Below are positions 8,669 through 17,229 of a DNA stretch of 64,000 nt, in pieces. Made by a program: the position numbers and the translations under genes. Origin of the DNA: Chitinophaga rhizosphaerae (lineage in GTDB: Bacteria > Bacteroidota > Bacteroidia > Chitinophagales > Chitinophagaceae); assembly GCF_003958645.1 (NCBI RefSeq), contig NZ_RXLO01000009.1:1-64000 (forward strand). The letters run 5' to 3'. A model generated the notes under the pieces. That model ran no database searches, had not been told where the DNA came from, and worked only from the letters and a program-made list of their open reading frames with translations. How positions within the stretch are numbered: position 1 is the stretch's first letter; each line of letters begins with the position of its first letter.

Positions 8669-9095
8669 AATAGACATGCCGGAAAGCTACCGGTTCATCA
8701 CCCAACTGCCGGTCCGCATCACGGACATCAATTACGGCGGGCATCTCGGCAACGATGCCATCGTATCTATCCTCCAGGAAGCTCGCGTCCGCTATCTCGC
8801 TTCTTTCGGGGCAACGGAACTGAAAGCCCTCGGCACCGCGCTCATCATGGCCGACCTGGCCATCATATATAAAGGTGAGGGATTTTACGGCGATCAACTG
8901 ACAGTCGAATTGACGGCTGAAGAGTTCAGCTCCGTGGGCTTCGACCTGTTTTACCGCATCAGCACCTTCCGCGGCGGACAGCTCACCATCCTCGCCGAAG
9001 CCAAAACCGGGATGGTCTGCTTCGACTATTCCGCCCGGAAAGTGGCCCGGCTTCCCGAAGAATTGAAAACACAACTCAGTAAAATCAACACATGA
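8655..9095 (+). CDS. Hotdog-fold acyl-CoA thioesterase family protein
   Basis: 146 residues with the 4HBT pattern: RITDINYGGHLGNDAIVSILQEARVRYL near residue 20, where the Asp and the His-Leu-x-Asn turn match the YbgC-type active-site region, then five strands (ALIMADLAIIYKGEGFYGDQLTVE). The likely activity is hydrolysis of an acyl-CoA in the cytosol; substrate unknown. It starts inside rdgB and its stop shares ATGA with the nitroreductase start at 9092, so the block is one operon. Confidence 0.85.
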   Translation: MARVKIDMPESYRFITQLPVRITDINYGGHLGNDAIVSILQEARVRYLASFGATELKALGTALIMADLAIIYKGEGFYGDQLTVELTAEEFSSVGFDLFYRISTFRGGQLTILAEAKTGMVCFDYSARKVARLPEELKTQLSKINT

Positions 9096-9667
9096 CGAAT
9101 AATATACAGGATACCATCCTTTACCGCCGCACGGTGAAACCGACGGCCATGAACGGAAAGAAGATCGAAGACGAAACCATCCGGGAACTGCTGCAACTGG
9201 CCGACTGGGCACCCACCCACGGCCTTACCGAGCCCTGGTACTTTATGGTATACGGTGGCGAAAAGGTACAGCAGTTCTGTACCGACCACGCGGAGCTGTA
9301 CAAACAGTTCACCCCTTCCGCACAGTTCATCCTTGGGAATTACGAGAAACTGAAGACCCAGGGCGACCTGGCCTCTCACGTGATTGCCGTGGTGATGCGC
9401 CGCGGCGCCAACCCGAAAATCCCCGAGATCGAGGAAGTGGCGGCAACGGCCTGCGCGGTAGAAAACCTCTGGCTCGCGGCCACTGCAAAAAATATTGCGG
9501 TGTACTGGGGCTCTGGTGGCATGACCTACTCCCCTGCCATGCAGGATTATCTCGGCCTGCGCGACGAAGACAAGGTGATGGGGTTCCTCTACCTCGGGTA
9601 TACCGAAGAGGCTCCACGTACCGGGCGGCGCGTGAAGCCTCTTGAAGAAAAAGTTAAATGGATGTAA
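9092..9667 (+). CDS. Nitroreductase family flavoprotein
   Basis: 191 residues, close to the short (YdjA-like) nitroreductases. The N-terminal ILYRRTVKPTAMNGKKIEDETIRELLQLADWAPTHGLTEPWYF is the family's FMN-binding opening, and the C-terminal DKVMGFLYLGY is typical. Such enzymes reduce nitro groups, quinones or enones with NAD(P)H and FMN; the true substrate is unknown. Last gene of the 7575-9667 operon, converging on glpD with a gap of 10 bases. Confidence 0.92.
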   Translation: MTNNIQDTILYRRTVKPTAMNGKKIEDETIRELLQLADWAPTHGLTEPWYFMVYGGEKVQQFCTDHAELYKQFTPSAQFILGNYEKLKTQGDLASHVIAVVMRRGANPKIPEIEEVAATACAVENLWLAATAKNIAVYWGSGGMTYSPAMQDYLGLRDEDKVMGFLYLGYTEEAPRTGRRVKPLEEKVKWM

Positions 9668-9677
9668 TCCTGTTACA

Positions 9678-11225
9678 TTAACTCAGCCGGTACGTTTTGG
9701 CCAATTCCTGGAAATCGCGTACCTGCTGGGTTTCCCATTCCCCGTTCTTACCCGTTTCCGCAGCCATGATCCTGGCCACTTCCGGCGCGATGCGCAGGGC
9801 TTCTTCGGCGTCGAGGAACAATGCGCGGGTGCGGCGGGCGAGGATGTCTTCCACCGTTTGCGCCATTTCGGAACGGATGCCCCAAACTACCTGGTTACTG
9901 TTGATCCCCAGCGATTCGCTGAGCAATCTTCCGCCACCATGGAGGTTTTTCACGGTTTGCGCGTCTGCACCGTAGTAATATAAAGGATCGCTTTCGTCGA
10001 GTTTGATGGAAGCGCCGTGGACGGCGAGGCCGCGGGTCACGGATTCCCTGGCGGCCCATCCTTTCACCTTTTCCAGCCGGTCTACCACATCTTCCCCCAT
10101 TTTCCGGTAGGTCGTCCATTTGCCGCCGAGGATCGTTACGAGCCCGGAAGGCGTTACCATGATTTTATGATTGCGGGAAATCTCTTTCGTTTTCTCGCTC
10201 TTTTCGGGTTTGGCCAACGGCCGGAGGCCCGCCCATACGCTTTTCACGTCTGACCGTTGCGGCGTTTTGTCGAGGTACTGCCCCGCGGTTTCCAGGATAA
10301 ACTGGATTTCCTTTTCCATGGCCACAGGGTCGAGGCTGATTTCGTTGACAGGATTATCTGTGGTGCCGACAACAATTTTATTATGCCAGGGAACGGCGAA
10401 AAGCACGCGCCCGTCGGAGGTTTTGGGGATCATGAGGGCATTGTCGCCCGGGAGGAACGAGCGGTCGAGCACGAGGTGAACGCCCTGGCTGGCCACGATC
10501 TTGCGTTTTACAGTGGGGTCGTCCATTTCGAGGATATCGTCTACGAACACGCCGGTGCAATTGATAATGCCTTTGGTGCGGAAAGTGAACCGGCGGCCGG
10601 TTTCGGTGTCTGTTGCCCTGACGGCGTTCAACTGGCCGGCGGCATCTTTATCCAACCCTGTGACTTTCACATAGTTAAGTGCCACGCCGCCTTTATCGTA
10701 GATCGTCTGCATAAGGTTTACGGCCAGGCGGGCATCGTCGAATTGTCCGTCATGATACAGGATACCGGCGGTGAGGTGGTCTTCCTTGAGGCCGGGCAAC
10801 AAGCTGAGTGTTTTTTTCCGGGAGATATGTTGGGAGCTGCCGAGGCTGAGGCGGCCAGCCATCCAGTCGTACATTTTCAGTCCGATGGTGTAAAAAATGC
10901 CTTCCCACCAGCTGTAGGCGGGGATGACGAAAGACAGGTTCCGGGAAAGGTGCTGCGCGTTTTTCAGGAGGAGCCCTCTTTCGATGCTGGCTTCGCGGAC
11001 GAGGGCAACATCGCCCTGAGCGAGATAGCGGACGCCGCCGTGAAGGAGTTTCGTTGCTTTGCTGGACGTGGATTTGGCAAAATCGGATTGTTCCAGGAGG
11101 AGGGTTTTGTAGCCGCGGGTCACGGATTCCACTGCGGCGCCCAGGCCGGTGGCGCCCCCGCCGATCACGATTACATCCCATTCGCTGGTTTCCCCGAGTT
11201 GCTGCAGTTGTTCTAAACGGTTCAT
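9678..11225 (-). CDS. glpD: Glycerol-3-phosphate dehydrogenase/oxidase
   Basis: I choose ATG 11225 (MNRLEQLQQL) over the upstream TTA-rich extension. 515 residues. The FAD-binding WDVIVIGGGATGLGAAVE motif is followed by LLEQSDFAKSTSSKATKLLHGGVRYL, the GlpD/GlpO signature, then KFLAVPWHNKIVVGTTDNP-like sequence (seen here as LFAVPWHNKIVVGTTD) and VTILGGKWTTYRKMGED. It oxidises sn-glycerol 3-phosphate to dihydroxyacetone phosphate at the inner membrane, passing electrons to quinone. It is downstream of glpK on the same strand but has its own promoter in the 343-base gap. Confidence 0.95.
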   Translation of the reverse strand: MNRLEQLQQLGETSEWDVIVIGGGATGLGAAVESVTRGYKTLLLEQSDFAKSTSSKATKLLHGGVRYLAQGDVALVREASIERGLLLKNAQHLSRNLSFVIPAYSWWEGIFYTIGLKMYDWMAGRLSLGSSQHISRKKTLSLLPGLKEDHLTAGILYHDGQFDDARLAVNLMQTIYDKGGVALNYVKVTGLDKDAAGQLNAVRATDTETGRRFTFRTKGIINCTGVFVDDILEMDDPTVKRKIVASQGVHLVLDRSFLPGDNALMIPKTSDGRVLFAVPWHNKIVVGTTDNPVNEISLDPVAMEKEIQFILETAGQYLDKTPQRSDVKSVWAGLRPLAKPEKSEKTKEISRNHKIMVTPSGLVTILGGKWTTYRKMGEDVVDRLEKVKGWAARESVTRGLAVHGASIKLDESDPLYYYGADAQTVKNLHGGGRLLSESLGINSNQVVWGIRSEMAQTVEDILARRTRALFLDAEEALRIAPEVARIMAAETGKNGEWETQQVRDFQELAKTYRLS

Positions 11226-11281
11226 TTTCGCTATTGGATTCAAGGCATTATTATACAATATACATCGTATTCCGATACTTG

Positions 11282-11289
11282 CAAAATTA
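11282..11289 (-). promoter_or_regulatory. Probable -7 element of glpD
   Basis: TAATTTTG on the minus strand fits TAnnTTTG and lies 56 bases before the chosen ATG. I do not see a convincing TTTG box at the right distance upstream. Confidence 0.45.
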
Positions 11290-11460
11290 ATCGATTTTAC
11301 CCGCTATTTCCGGGAAATCTGGAATTCTGCCGGTGAATTTTGTCTTGTCATTGCATATCAGGGGTTTATAATATTAACGCGGACAGGGGGGATTTGTTCC
11401 CTTTGCCATGTTACCGCTGTATTGCCTTCCGGATTTCCGGACGGTTGGGGTAACAAAAGA

Positions 11461-11499
11461 CATTCCCGGGGATGTATGCCCGGGAATGCCTCCTTTTTT
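11461..11499. terminator. Hairpin terminator downstream of glpK
   Basis: CATTCCCGGG (11461-11470) and CCCGGGAATG (11479-11488) form a perfect 10-bp stem with an 8-base loop. T-rich sequence is present on both sides (TTTTTT at 11494-11499 for plus-strand transcripts, TCTTTTG on the minus strand), so it can work for glpK on the minus strand. Confidence 0.65.
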
Positions 11500-11568
11500 C
11501 GAATGTCCTGAAATAAATATAAGCTGGACCCGGAGATGCGGCTACGCCGGCCCCGGGTGATCGGAAAT

Positions 11569-13059
11569 CTAGAAATCCCAGTTTTTTACGCGGGCCACGG
11601 CTTTCTGCCAGCGTTCGCGCAGGGCGGGGCCGGGCTGTTCTTCAGGACCGAAAACCCGTTGGATGGTATATCGCTCACGGATTTCCTGCAAGGTCCAGAA
11701 GCCGGTGGCCAGGCCTGCGAGGTATGCGGCGCCGGTGGCGCTGGCCGGCATAACGGCAGGCCGCATAACGGGGTATTGCAGGATATCGGTCTGCATCTGC
11801 ATGAAAAAATCGTAAGTGGCGGAAGTGCCGTCTACCCGCAGTTCGCTGATCGCGCGACCGCTGTCTTTCTCCATCGCGTCGAGCGCATCGGCGATGCCGA
11901 GGGCTACGCCTTCGAGCGCGGCGCGGGCGATGTGGCCGGAAGAAGTGCCGCGCGTGATGCCGATGATCATGCCGCGGGCGTAGGGGTCCCAGTGCGGGGT
12001 ACCCAATCCCGACAGGGCGGGAACGAACATCACCCCGCCGTTATCCGGCTCTGTTTGCGCCAGTGCCTCGATCTCGGCCGTGGATTCGATCAGTCCCAGT
12101 CCATCCCTGATCCAGCGGAAAACGGAGCTGCCGCCGAATACGCTGCCTTCGAGGGCGTAAGTCGTTTCGTCCCCAATTTTCCACGCGATGGTGGTGAGCA
12201 GGTGGTGGTCGGAAGTAACGGGTTTGGGGCCGGTGTTCATCAAAGCGAAGCATCCGCTCCCGTAGGTATTTTTTACCATGCCGGGCTCCAGGCACATTTG
12301 TCCGAAAAGGGCGGCCTGCTGATCGCCCGCCACGCCGGCGATGGGGATCGCGGCGTCGAGGAGGCCGGGTTGGGTATAGCCGATGATCTCGCTGTTGGAG
12401 CAGATCGCGGGTAATAATTGATGGGGGATATTGAACAGGCGCAGCAGTTCTTCATCCCATTCCAACGTATGAATGTTGAAGAGCATCGTGCGCGACGCGT
12501 TCGTCAAATCCGTGACGTGCGCCTTTCCGCCGGTCAGTTTCCAGATCAGCCAGGCGTCGATGGTCCCGAAAGCGAGTTTCCCCTGTTCGGCCCGGAGGCG
12601 CGCGTCGGGGATGTGATCGATGATCCAGGAGATTTTGCTGGCGGAAAAATAAGCATCGAGAATCAGTCCGGTTTTACGCTGCACCAGCCCGGAAAAACCC
12701 TGGTAACGGAATTCGTCTACCAGTTTGGACGTGCGCCGGTCTTGCCAGGCGATGGCATTATATACCGGCTCCCCTTTCTCCCGGTCCCAGATCACGGTGG
12801 TTTCCCGTTGGTTGGCGATGCCGATCCCGGCGATCTCGTCTGCCCGGATGCCCGCCGAAGCGATCAGTTCTTCCATCACCGACAACATCGTATACCAGAT
12901 CTCGTTCGGGTCTACTTCGATCCAGCCCGGTTGCGGATAATATTTTTCGTATTCTTTCTGCAATTGCCTCACCACCTGTCCCTCGCGGGAAAAAAGCACG
13001 GCGCCCGCAGCACTGGAGCCGAGATCGAGAGAGAGGATATATTTCTTGTCGCCGTTCAT
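11569..13059 (-). CDS. glpK: Glycerol kinase
   Basis: 496 residues, normal for FGGY glycerol kinases. Motifs: IGIANQRETTVIWDREKGEPVYNAIAWQDRRT, KLTGGKAHVTDLTNASRTMLFNI, YALEGSVFGGSSVFRWIRDG and PALSGLGTPHWDPYARG. It phosphorylates glycerol with ATP to give the substrate of GlpD. The N-terminal phosphate-binding turn is DLGSSAAGAV where the usual GlpK has DQGTTSSRA, so it is somewhat divergent, but the downstream glpD supports glycerol as substrate. PadR ends 15 bases upstream on the same strand. No glpF is visible in the window. Confidence 0.92.
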   Translation of the reverse strand: MNGDKKYILSLDLGSSAAGAVLFSREGQVVRQLQKEYEKYYPQPGWIEVDPNEIWYTMLSVMEELIASAGIRADEIAGIGIANQRETTVIWDREKGEPVYNAIAWQDRRTSKLVDEFRYQGFSGLVQRKTGLILDAYFSASKISWIIDHIPDARLRAEQGKLAFGTIDAWLIWKLTGGKAHVTDLTNASRTMLFNIHTLEWDEELLRLFNIPHQLLPAICSNSEIIGYTQPGLLDAAIPIAGVAGDQQAALFGQMCLEPGMVKNTYGSGCFALMNTGPKPVTSDHHLLTTIAWKIGDETTYALEGSVFGGSSVFRWIRDGLGLIESTAEIEALAQTEPDNGGVMFVPALSGLGTPHWDPYARGMIIGITRGTSSGHIARAALEGVALGIADALDAMEKDSGRAISELRVDGTSATYDFFMQMQTDILQYPVMRPAVMPASATGAAYLAGLATGFWTLQEIRERYTIQRVFGPEEQPGPALRERWQKAVARVKNWDF

Positions 13060-13074
13060 CTGCCGGGAATTAAT

Positions 13075-13431
13075 TTAAACATGCTTCAGGTCGGTTATGG
13101 CCTGCATCAGTTCTCCGAGATACTGATACATCGTTTCCAGGTATTCGTTGCCGAGGTCTGTCAGCTGGTAATATTTTCGCGGAACGCCTTCGTCCATCTC
13201 CACCCACCTCGATTCCACGAGTTTCTCTTTCTTGAGCCGGCTCAACAGCGGATAAATGGTGCCTTCGGCGATATCCATGTCTGCCAGCTTTTTGATTTCG
13301 CTGATCAGTTCATACCCGTACCGTTCCTTTTTCTGCAACAGCAGCATAATGATATATTCGAACAATCCCTTTTTGATCTGGGATTGCCATCGCGTAATAA
13401 AATATGCGTTTCCTTCTGGCTTTCGCTCCAT
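13075..13431 (-). CDS. PadR-family transcriptional regulator
   Basis: ATG 13431 (MERKPEGNAYFITRW) gives 118 residues. The winged-helix core is KGLFEYIIMLLLQKKERYGYELISEIKKLADMDIAEGTIYPLLSRLKKEKLVESRW, the PadR signature with the GTIYPLL recognition region, followed by YYQLTDLGNEYLE and a short dimerisation helix. PadR proteins are usually repressors that respond to small molecules. Here it sits 15 bases before glpK and 41 bases after the GH125 stop, all one strand, so it may be co-transcribed with glpK and may control it; that link is inference. Confidence 0.9.
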   Translation of the reverse strand: MERKPEGNAYFITRWQSQIKKGLFEYIIMLLLQKKERYGYELISEIKKLADMDIAEGTIYPLLSRLKKEKLVESRWVEMDEGVPRKYYQLTDLGNEYLETMYQYLGELMQAITDLKHV

Positions 13432-13472
13432 AAACGGGGGGTCGGGTGCGTGAATAATTAAATGTAAAGTAA

Positions 13473-14891
13473 TTATTGCAGTAAATGCGGCCGTTCGTTG
13501 AATACTTTCCAGATGAATTCGCCGAAGATCGTATTGGCCCATGCGAACCATGAGCGGGTGAACTGTGCGGGATCGTCTTTATGGAAAGATTCGTGCATGA
13601 AACCTTTGCCGGCGTGGCAACTTTTGAGGATGCGCAGGCATTCGCGGATTTCCGCTTCGTTCTTGCTGGTGAGCCCCTGCATTACGAGGCTGATGGGCCA
13701 GATACGGTCCATTCCCGTATGCGGGCTGCCGATCCCTTTCCCCGCTTTTCCTGAAAAATGGAAAGGGTTTTCGGAAGAGAGGATCATTCTACGCGTGTTC
13801 GCATAAATGGGATCGTTCGGGCTCACCGCGCCGAGGTACGGCAGCGACAGCAGGCTGGGCACGTTGGCATCGTCCATCAGGTTGAAGCTGCCGAAACCGT
13901 TCACTTCGAACGCATATACTTTTCCGAATTGCGGATGCGTGGTAACGGCGTATTTCTTCAGCGCGCTTTCCACTTCGGTGGCCAAAGCGCGGCATTCCGC
14001 AGCCAGGGAAGCGTCGAGCTTTTGTGCCGTGAGGATTTCCGCCGCCTGGCGAAGGCTCACCACGGCGAAGAAGTTGGAAGGGATGAGGAACGGGAAGATG
14101 GTGGCATCGTCGCTCGGGCGGAAAGTGCTGCAGATGAGGCCTACAGGCTTCACCGGGTATCCGTACCCGGCGAGGGGAACGCCATCCGTAGCCCAGGAAG
14201 TTGTCCGCTGGAATGTATAAGGTCCGGGACCGTTTTTCCGCTGTTGTTCGCGGAATGTTTTCACGGTGAGGGCGATGGATTCCTTCCAGGCGGGATCGAA
14301 CGGCGAGGTGTCGCCGGTTTTCTTCCAGTAGAGGTAAGCGAGGCGGATGGGGTAACAGAGCGAATCGATTTCCCATTTGCGCTCGTGGATACCGGGCTTC
14401 ATGTCGGTGATGTCTGACGCCCATTCGCCGCGTTTGTTCCCGTCTTTGTAGAACGCGTTGGCGTAGGGGTCTTTATGGATGCATTTCACCTGGTGATGGA
14501 TCACCCCGGCGATGAGATGCTGCAAATCTTTGTCTTTGGCCACCAGCTGGAGGTACGGCGAAACCTGCGCTGTACTGTCTCTCAGCCACATGGCGTCGAT
14601 ATCCCCGGTGATGACGTAAGTATCGGGCCTTCCGTTTTCGGAGGTGTATTCGACGGTGGTATCGAGCGTATTGGGAAAGCAGTTGTTGAACAGCCAGGCC
14701 ATTTCGGGATCCTTCACACCTTTCTGCACGGCGGCGATGGCATCTTCTACGGCTTTGCTGCGGAACTTACGCTGCGCTTCGGGCACGCGCACCACGGGAA
14801 ACGGATCGGCCGAAGCCCAGGAGAGCGCAGGGCGGAGGAGCGCAGCGGAGGAAAGTATGGCGGTTTGTCGGAGAAAATTTCTTCTGCTCAT
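13473..14891 (-). CDS. GH125-family exo-alpha-1,6-mannosidase, exported
   Basis: 472 residues. The N-terminus MSRRNFLRQTAILSSAALLRPALSWA is a signal peptide with a twin-arginine-like RRNFLR motif. The mature part matches the GH125 family (formerly DUF1237): LFNNCFPNTLDTTVEY, YVITGDIDAMWLRDSTAQVSPY, RGEWASDITDMKPG, WEIDSLCYPIRLAYLYW and GLICSTFRPSDDA. The family removes non-reducing alpha-1,6-mannose from glycans in an (alpha/alpha)6 barrel. A periplasmic location is inferred. It has no SusC/D pair nearby. Confidence 0.9.
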   Translation of the reverse strand: MSRRNFLRQTAILSSAALLRPALSWASADPFPVVRVPEAQRKFRSKAVEDAIAAVQKGVKDPEMAWLFNNCFPNTLDTTVEYTSENGRPDTYVITGDIDAMWLRDSTAQVSPYLQLVAKDKDLQHLIAGVIHHQVKCIHKDPYANAFYKDGNKRGEWASDITDMKPGIHERKWEIDSLCYPIRLAYLYWKKTGDTSPFDPAWKESIALTVKTFREQQRKNGPGPYTFQRTTSWATDGVPLAGYGYPVKPVGLICSTFRPSDDATIFPFLIPSNFFAVVSLRQAAEILTAQKLDASLAAECRALATEVESALKKYAVTTHPQFGKVYAFEVNGFGSFNLMDDANVPSLLSLPYLGAVSPNDPIYANTRRMILSSENPFHFSGKAGKGIGSPHTGMDRIWPISLVMQGLTSKNEAEIRECLRILKSCHAGKGFMHESFHKDDPAQFTRSWFAWANTIFGEFIWKVFNERPHLLQ

Positions 14892-14973
14892 ATCAGTTGA
14901 TTAAACCTGAAAAATAGAAAATCCGGACTAGAAAACTGCATTCCCGTCCATGAAAAAATCCCGGGTCGAATTT

Positions 14974-15468
14974 TTACGAGCGGGTAAGTAAAGCGATGAG
15001 TTGGGCGTGTTGCGGGAATCTTGCGCCCAGTGTTGCGCGACTGGCCAGTTCGAAGTCGGCGAAATCGAACCCTGGCGCCACGGTGCATCCGGCCAGGCAA
15101 TATCCGCCCGATTCTTCGACGCTGGAAGCGAACCAGCTGCCTGCGGGAATCAATACCTGCAACTGTTCTCCATTGCGGATGTTTCGGCCCAGCAAATGAA
15201 CTTTCAGCGTACCATCCGGCCGGATTTCGTAAATATGGAGCGGTGTGCCATCGTAAAAATGCCACATTTCGTCTGATGCGATGCGATGGAAAGCGGAGAA
15301 ATCGCCGTCTTCCAGCAGAAAATAGATCGCCGTGGAAACGTTCCTGGGTCCGGCGAACCCGTCTGGCTGAATGGCCATCGGTGCGCGGTAAGTTTCACGG
15401 AAAGAGCCGCCTTCGATATGTTGTGTCAATTGGAGTGTTTCCCGCCAGTAGGCAGCAGATGTTTTCAT
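14974..15468 (-). CDS. Cupin protein of the DUF985 family
   Basis: 164 residues. The DUF985 pattern is clear: LQLTQHIEGGSFRETYRA, STAIYFLLEDGDFSAFHRIASDEMWHFYDGTPLHIYEI, and PAGSWFASSVEESGGYCLAGCTVAPGFDFADFELA. It is a single-domain beta-barrel cupin; the two histidines of FHRI and MWHFY are candidate metal ligands. Function unknown. A TAnnTTTA-like box (15473-15480) is only 4 bases before the ATG, so the mRNA could be leaderless. No signal peptide. Confidence 0.88.
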   Translation of the reverse strand: MKTSAAYWRETLQLTQHIEGGSFRETYRAPMAIQPDGFAGPRNVSTAIYFLLEDGDFSAFHRIASDEMWHFYDGTPLHIYEIRPDGTLKVHLLGRNIRNGEQLQVLIPAGSWFASSVEESGGYCLAGCTVAPGFDFADFELASRATLGARFPQHAQLIALLTRS

Positions 15469-15510
15469 TTGCTAAACTTACTGTTTTTATCGGCACCGGC
15501 GTACAGGAAT

Positions 15511-16704
15511 TTAAGATAATGCGGGTTGCGGCTGAACGGGCGCCCGCTTCGCTTCGGCTTTCTTTGCCTTCTTCGCTTTCTTTTTCCGGCCGAGCCAAAC
15601 GCAGAGCCCGGTGATGGGGAGGCTGGCGCAGATGAGGCTGGCGAAGAACATCAGCAGTTTGCCCGGCAGGCCCCAGACGGCGCCCACGTGCAGGTCGTAG
15701 TTCATGCGGCGGAATTTGTCGCCCATGGCCGCATCCGCATATTTGCCGGCATAGGGGCCCGTGGCTTTGAGGGGTTGGAGCGTGTATTGGTCGAAGAGAT
15801 AGTTGTCTGTTTTGTAATAAGTACCGGGACGGTGGTTGATGGTTGCGCTGATGGCGGCCTTCGGGTCTTTGTCTGCCCCGAAATACATCGACATGCCCGA
15901 TTCCGCGGGTTTGGATTTCCACACCCTCGCCCAAACGATATCGGTATTCTGTGCTACGGAATGACCGGGTGTAAGGCGGGTGGTATCTGAAATGGGGATC
16001 ACGGCCTGGGAGAGCGATTTGCCGCCGGTGGTCACGAAATACAGTCCGTTGCTCCACCACTTGAACCCCCACACGAGGCCGGTGATCACGAGGATGAGGG
16101 CGATGCTCATCACATAAAAGCCCAGTACGTTATGGAGATCGTAGTTCTTGCGTTTCCACTTCGCATCCCACTTCACGGAAAAGCGTTGCTTGCGGGCGGC
16201 TTTGTTGCGCGGCCACCAGAGCACGAGCCCCGACACCAGGAGCACGAAGAAAACGAGGGTGGCGTATGCGACGATGGGCTGGCCGATCTTGCGGGGGAGC
16301 CACAGGCTGAAGTGCCCTTCCAGCACCACGCGGAAAAAATCCGATTTGGCGTCCCACACCTTCAACACCTTTCCATTATAGGGATTAACGAAAACCTGCT
16401 GATAATAAGCGTTTTCTCCCCGGCCGTAGAACTGCACCACGGAAGAATAATTTTTGCCGCCATAGATAACGCCCTGCGCCGTTTTGCCGAGTTCCTTCTC
16501 GGCGATGGCGCGGAGGGCAGACGGGGGAAGCGGAGCTGCCTGCGCACTTTTGGCGCCCGGCTCCAGGTGGAACCATTGTTTGCCGAACAGGCTGCGCAAC
16601 TCCCACTCAAAAGCCAGCAGGCACCCGGTGATGCTGATAATGAATACGATCAACCCGGACGCCAGACCCAGCCAAAGATGAACTTTCCCTACTAACTTTC
16701 TCAT
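15511..16704 (-). CDS. PepSY-associated TM (PiuB-type) membrane protein
   Basis: ATG 16704 (MRKLVGKVHLWLGLASGLIVFIISITGCLLAFEWEL) gives 397 residues. There are four membrane segments: the first near residue 15, then VAYATLVFFVLLVSGLVLWWP, MSIALILVITGLVWGF and LLMFFASLICASLPITGLCVWLG, with large PepSY-bearing external loops between. The C-terminus is lysine/alanine-rich. The family is usually found with TonB-dependent siderophore receptors and is thought to reduce or move iron; no receptor is next to it here. The conserved HLWLGL and HVGAVWGLPG histidines may bind haem (family knowledge). Confidence 0.88.
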   Translation of the reverse strand: MRKLVGKVHLWLGLASGLIVFIISITGCLLAFEWELRSLFGKQWFHLEPGAKSAQAAPLPPSALRAIAEKELGKTAQGVIYGGKNYSSVVQFYGRGENAYYQQVFVNPYNGKVLKVWDAKSDFFRVVLEGHFSLWLPRKIGQPIVAYATLVFFVLLVSGLVLWWPRNKAARKQRFSVKWDAKWKRKNYDLHNVLGFYVMSIALILVITGLVWGFKWWSNGLYFVTTGGKSLSQAVIPISDTTRLTPGHSVAQNTDIVWARVWKSKPAESGMSMYFGADKDPKAAISATINHRPGTYYKTDNYLFDQYTLQPLKATGPYAGKYADAAMGDKFRRMNYDLHVGAVWGLPGKLLMFFASLICASLPITGLCVWLGRKKKAKKAKKAEAKRAPVQPQPALS

Positions 16705-16834
16705 ATGGAGCAAAAATGTTCTGCAAAAATGCGACAGCGCAAGCGCCCGGGGTGATCGTATCGGGAAATTGAGTTGCGCGATCGGGAAAAACGCATTTTC
16801 ATATTCCCGATTTTCTTACTATATTTAGGTTGCT

Positions 16835-17182
16835 TTGCGTTCCTTCCTGGCCATATGTCTTCTGGCGCTCACCAGCGTTCACTTCGGGATCCGGATTACC
16901 GGGTACATGCAGTGTATGGTGAAAGCCTACGTGATCGACCACCGTGCTTTCGCGGAGGATTGCGGTTGCGCGAAGATTATGGCCGCCGCTTTCGGGAACG
17001 CCTTGCCGGAAGAGCGGCAGATGCTTTCTGCCCCCGTTACGCTGAAGTTTGCAGACGTTGTGATGCAGACCGAAAGCCCCCGCCCCGTCGTCTCCGACGC
17101 AGGGGCGAAACCCTTTACGGGATGGGTGGACGAACGCTATCCCTCTCCCGCCGCAGGCGCCATCTTCCGCCCGCCCTGCTGA
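16835..17182 (+). CDS. Small secreted cysteine-containing protein, unknown
   Basis: The frame opens after TAG 16826-16828 and the only start before the hydrophobic segment is TTG 16835, giving (M)RSFLAICLLALTSVHFGIRITGYM, which looks like a signal or anchor. The rest includes VKAYVIDHRAFAEDCGCAKIM with a CxC pair and ends FRPPC. 115 residues. I do not recognise the family. It is divergent from the PepSY gene, 130 bases away, so a role in metal handling is possible but only a guess. The overlapping longer frame (16774-17307) is less protein-like. Confidence 0.5.
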   Translation: MRSFLAICLLALTSVHFGIRITGYMQCMVKAYVIDHRAFAEDCGCAKIMAAAFGNALPEERQMLSAPVTLKFADVVMQTESPRPVVSDAGAKPFTGWVDERYPSPAAGAIFRPPC

Positions 17183-17229
17183 CCCTTCCTCACGCAATTT
17201 TTAATTTCCATTCATTTTTAATTCCTCAC

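Larger units (their letters stand above)
11226..11568. other. Gap between glpK and glpD: promoter and hairpin, no gene
   Basis: It holds a probable glpD -7 element (11282-11289) and a perfect hairpin (11461-11488). Open frames on the plus strand here lack coding character. Confidence 0.6.
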
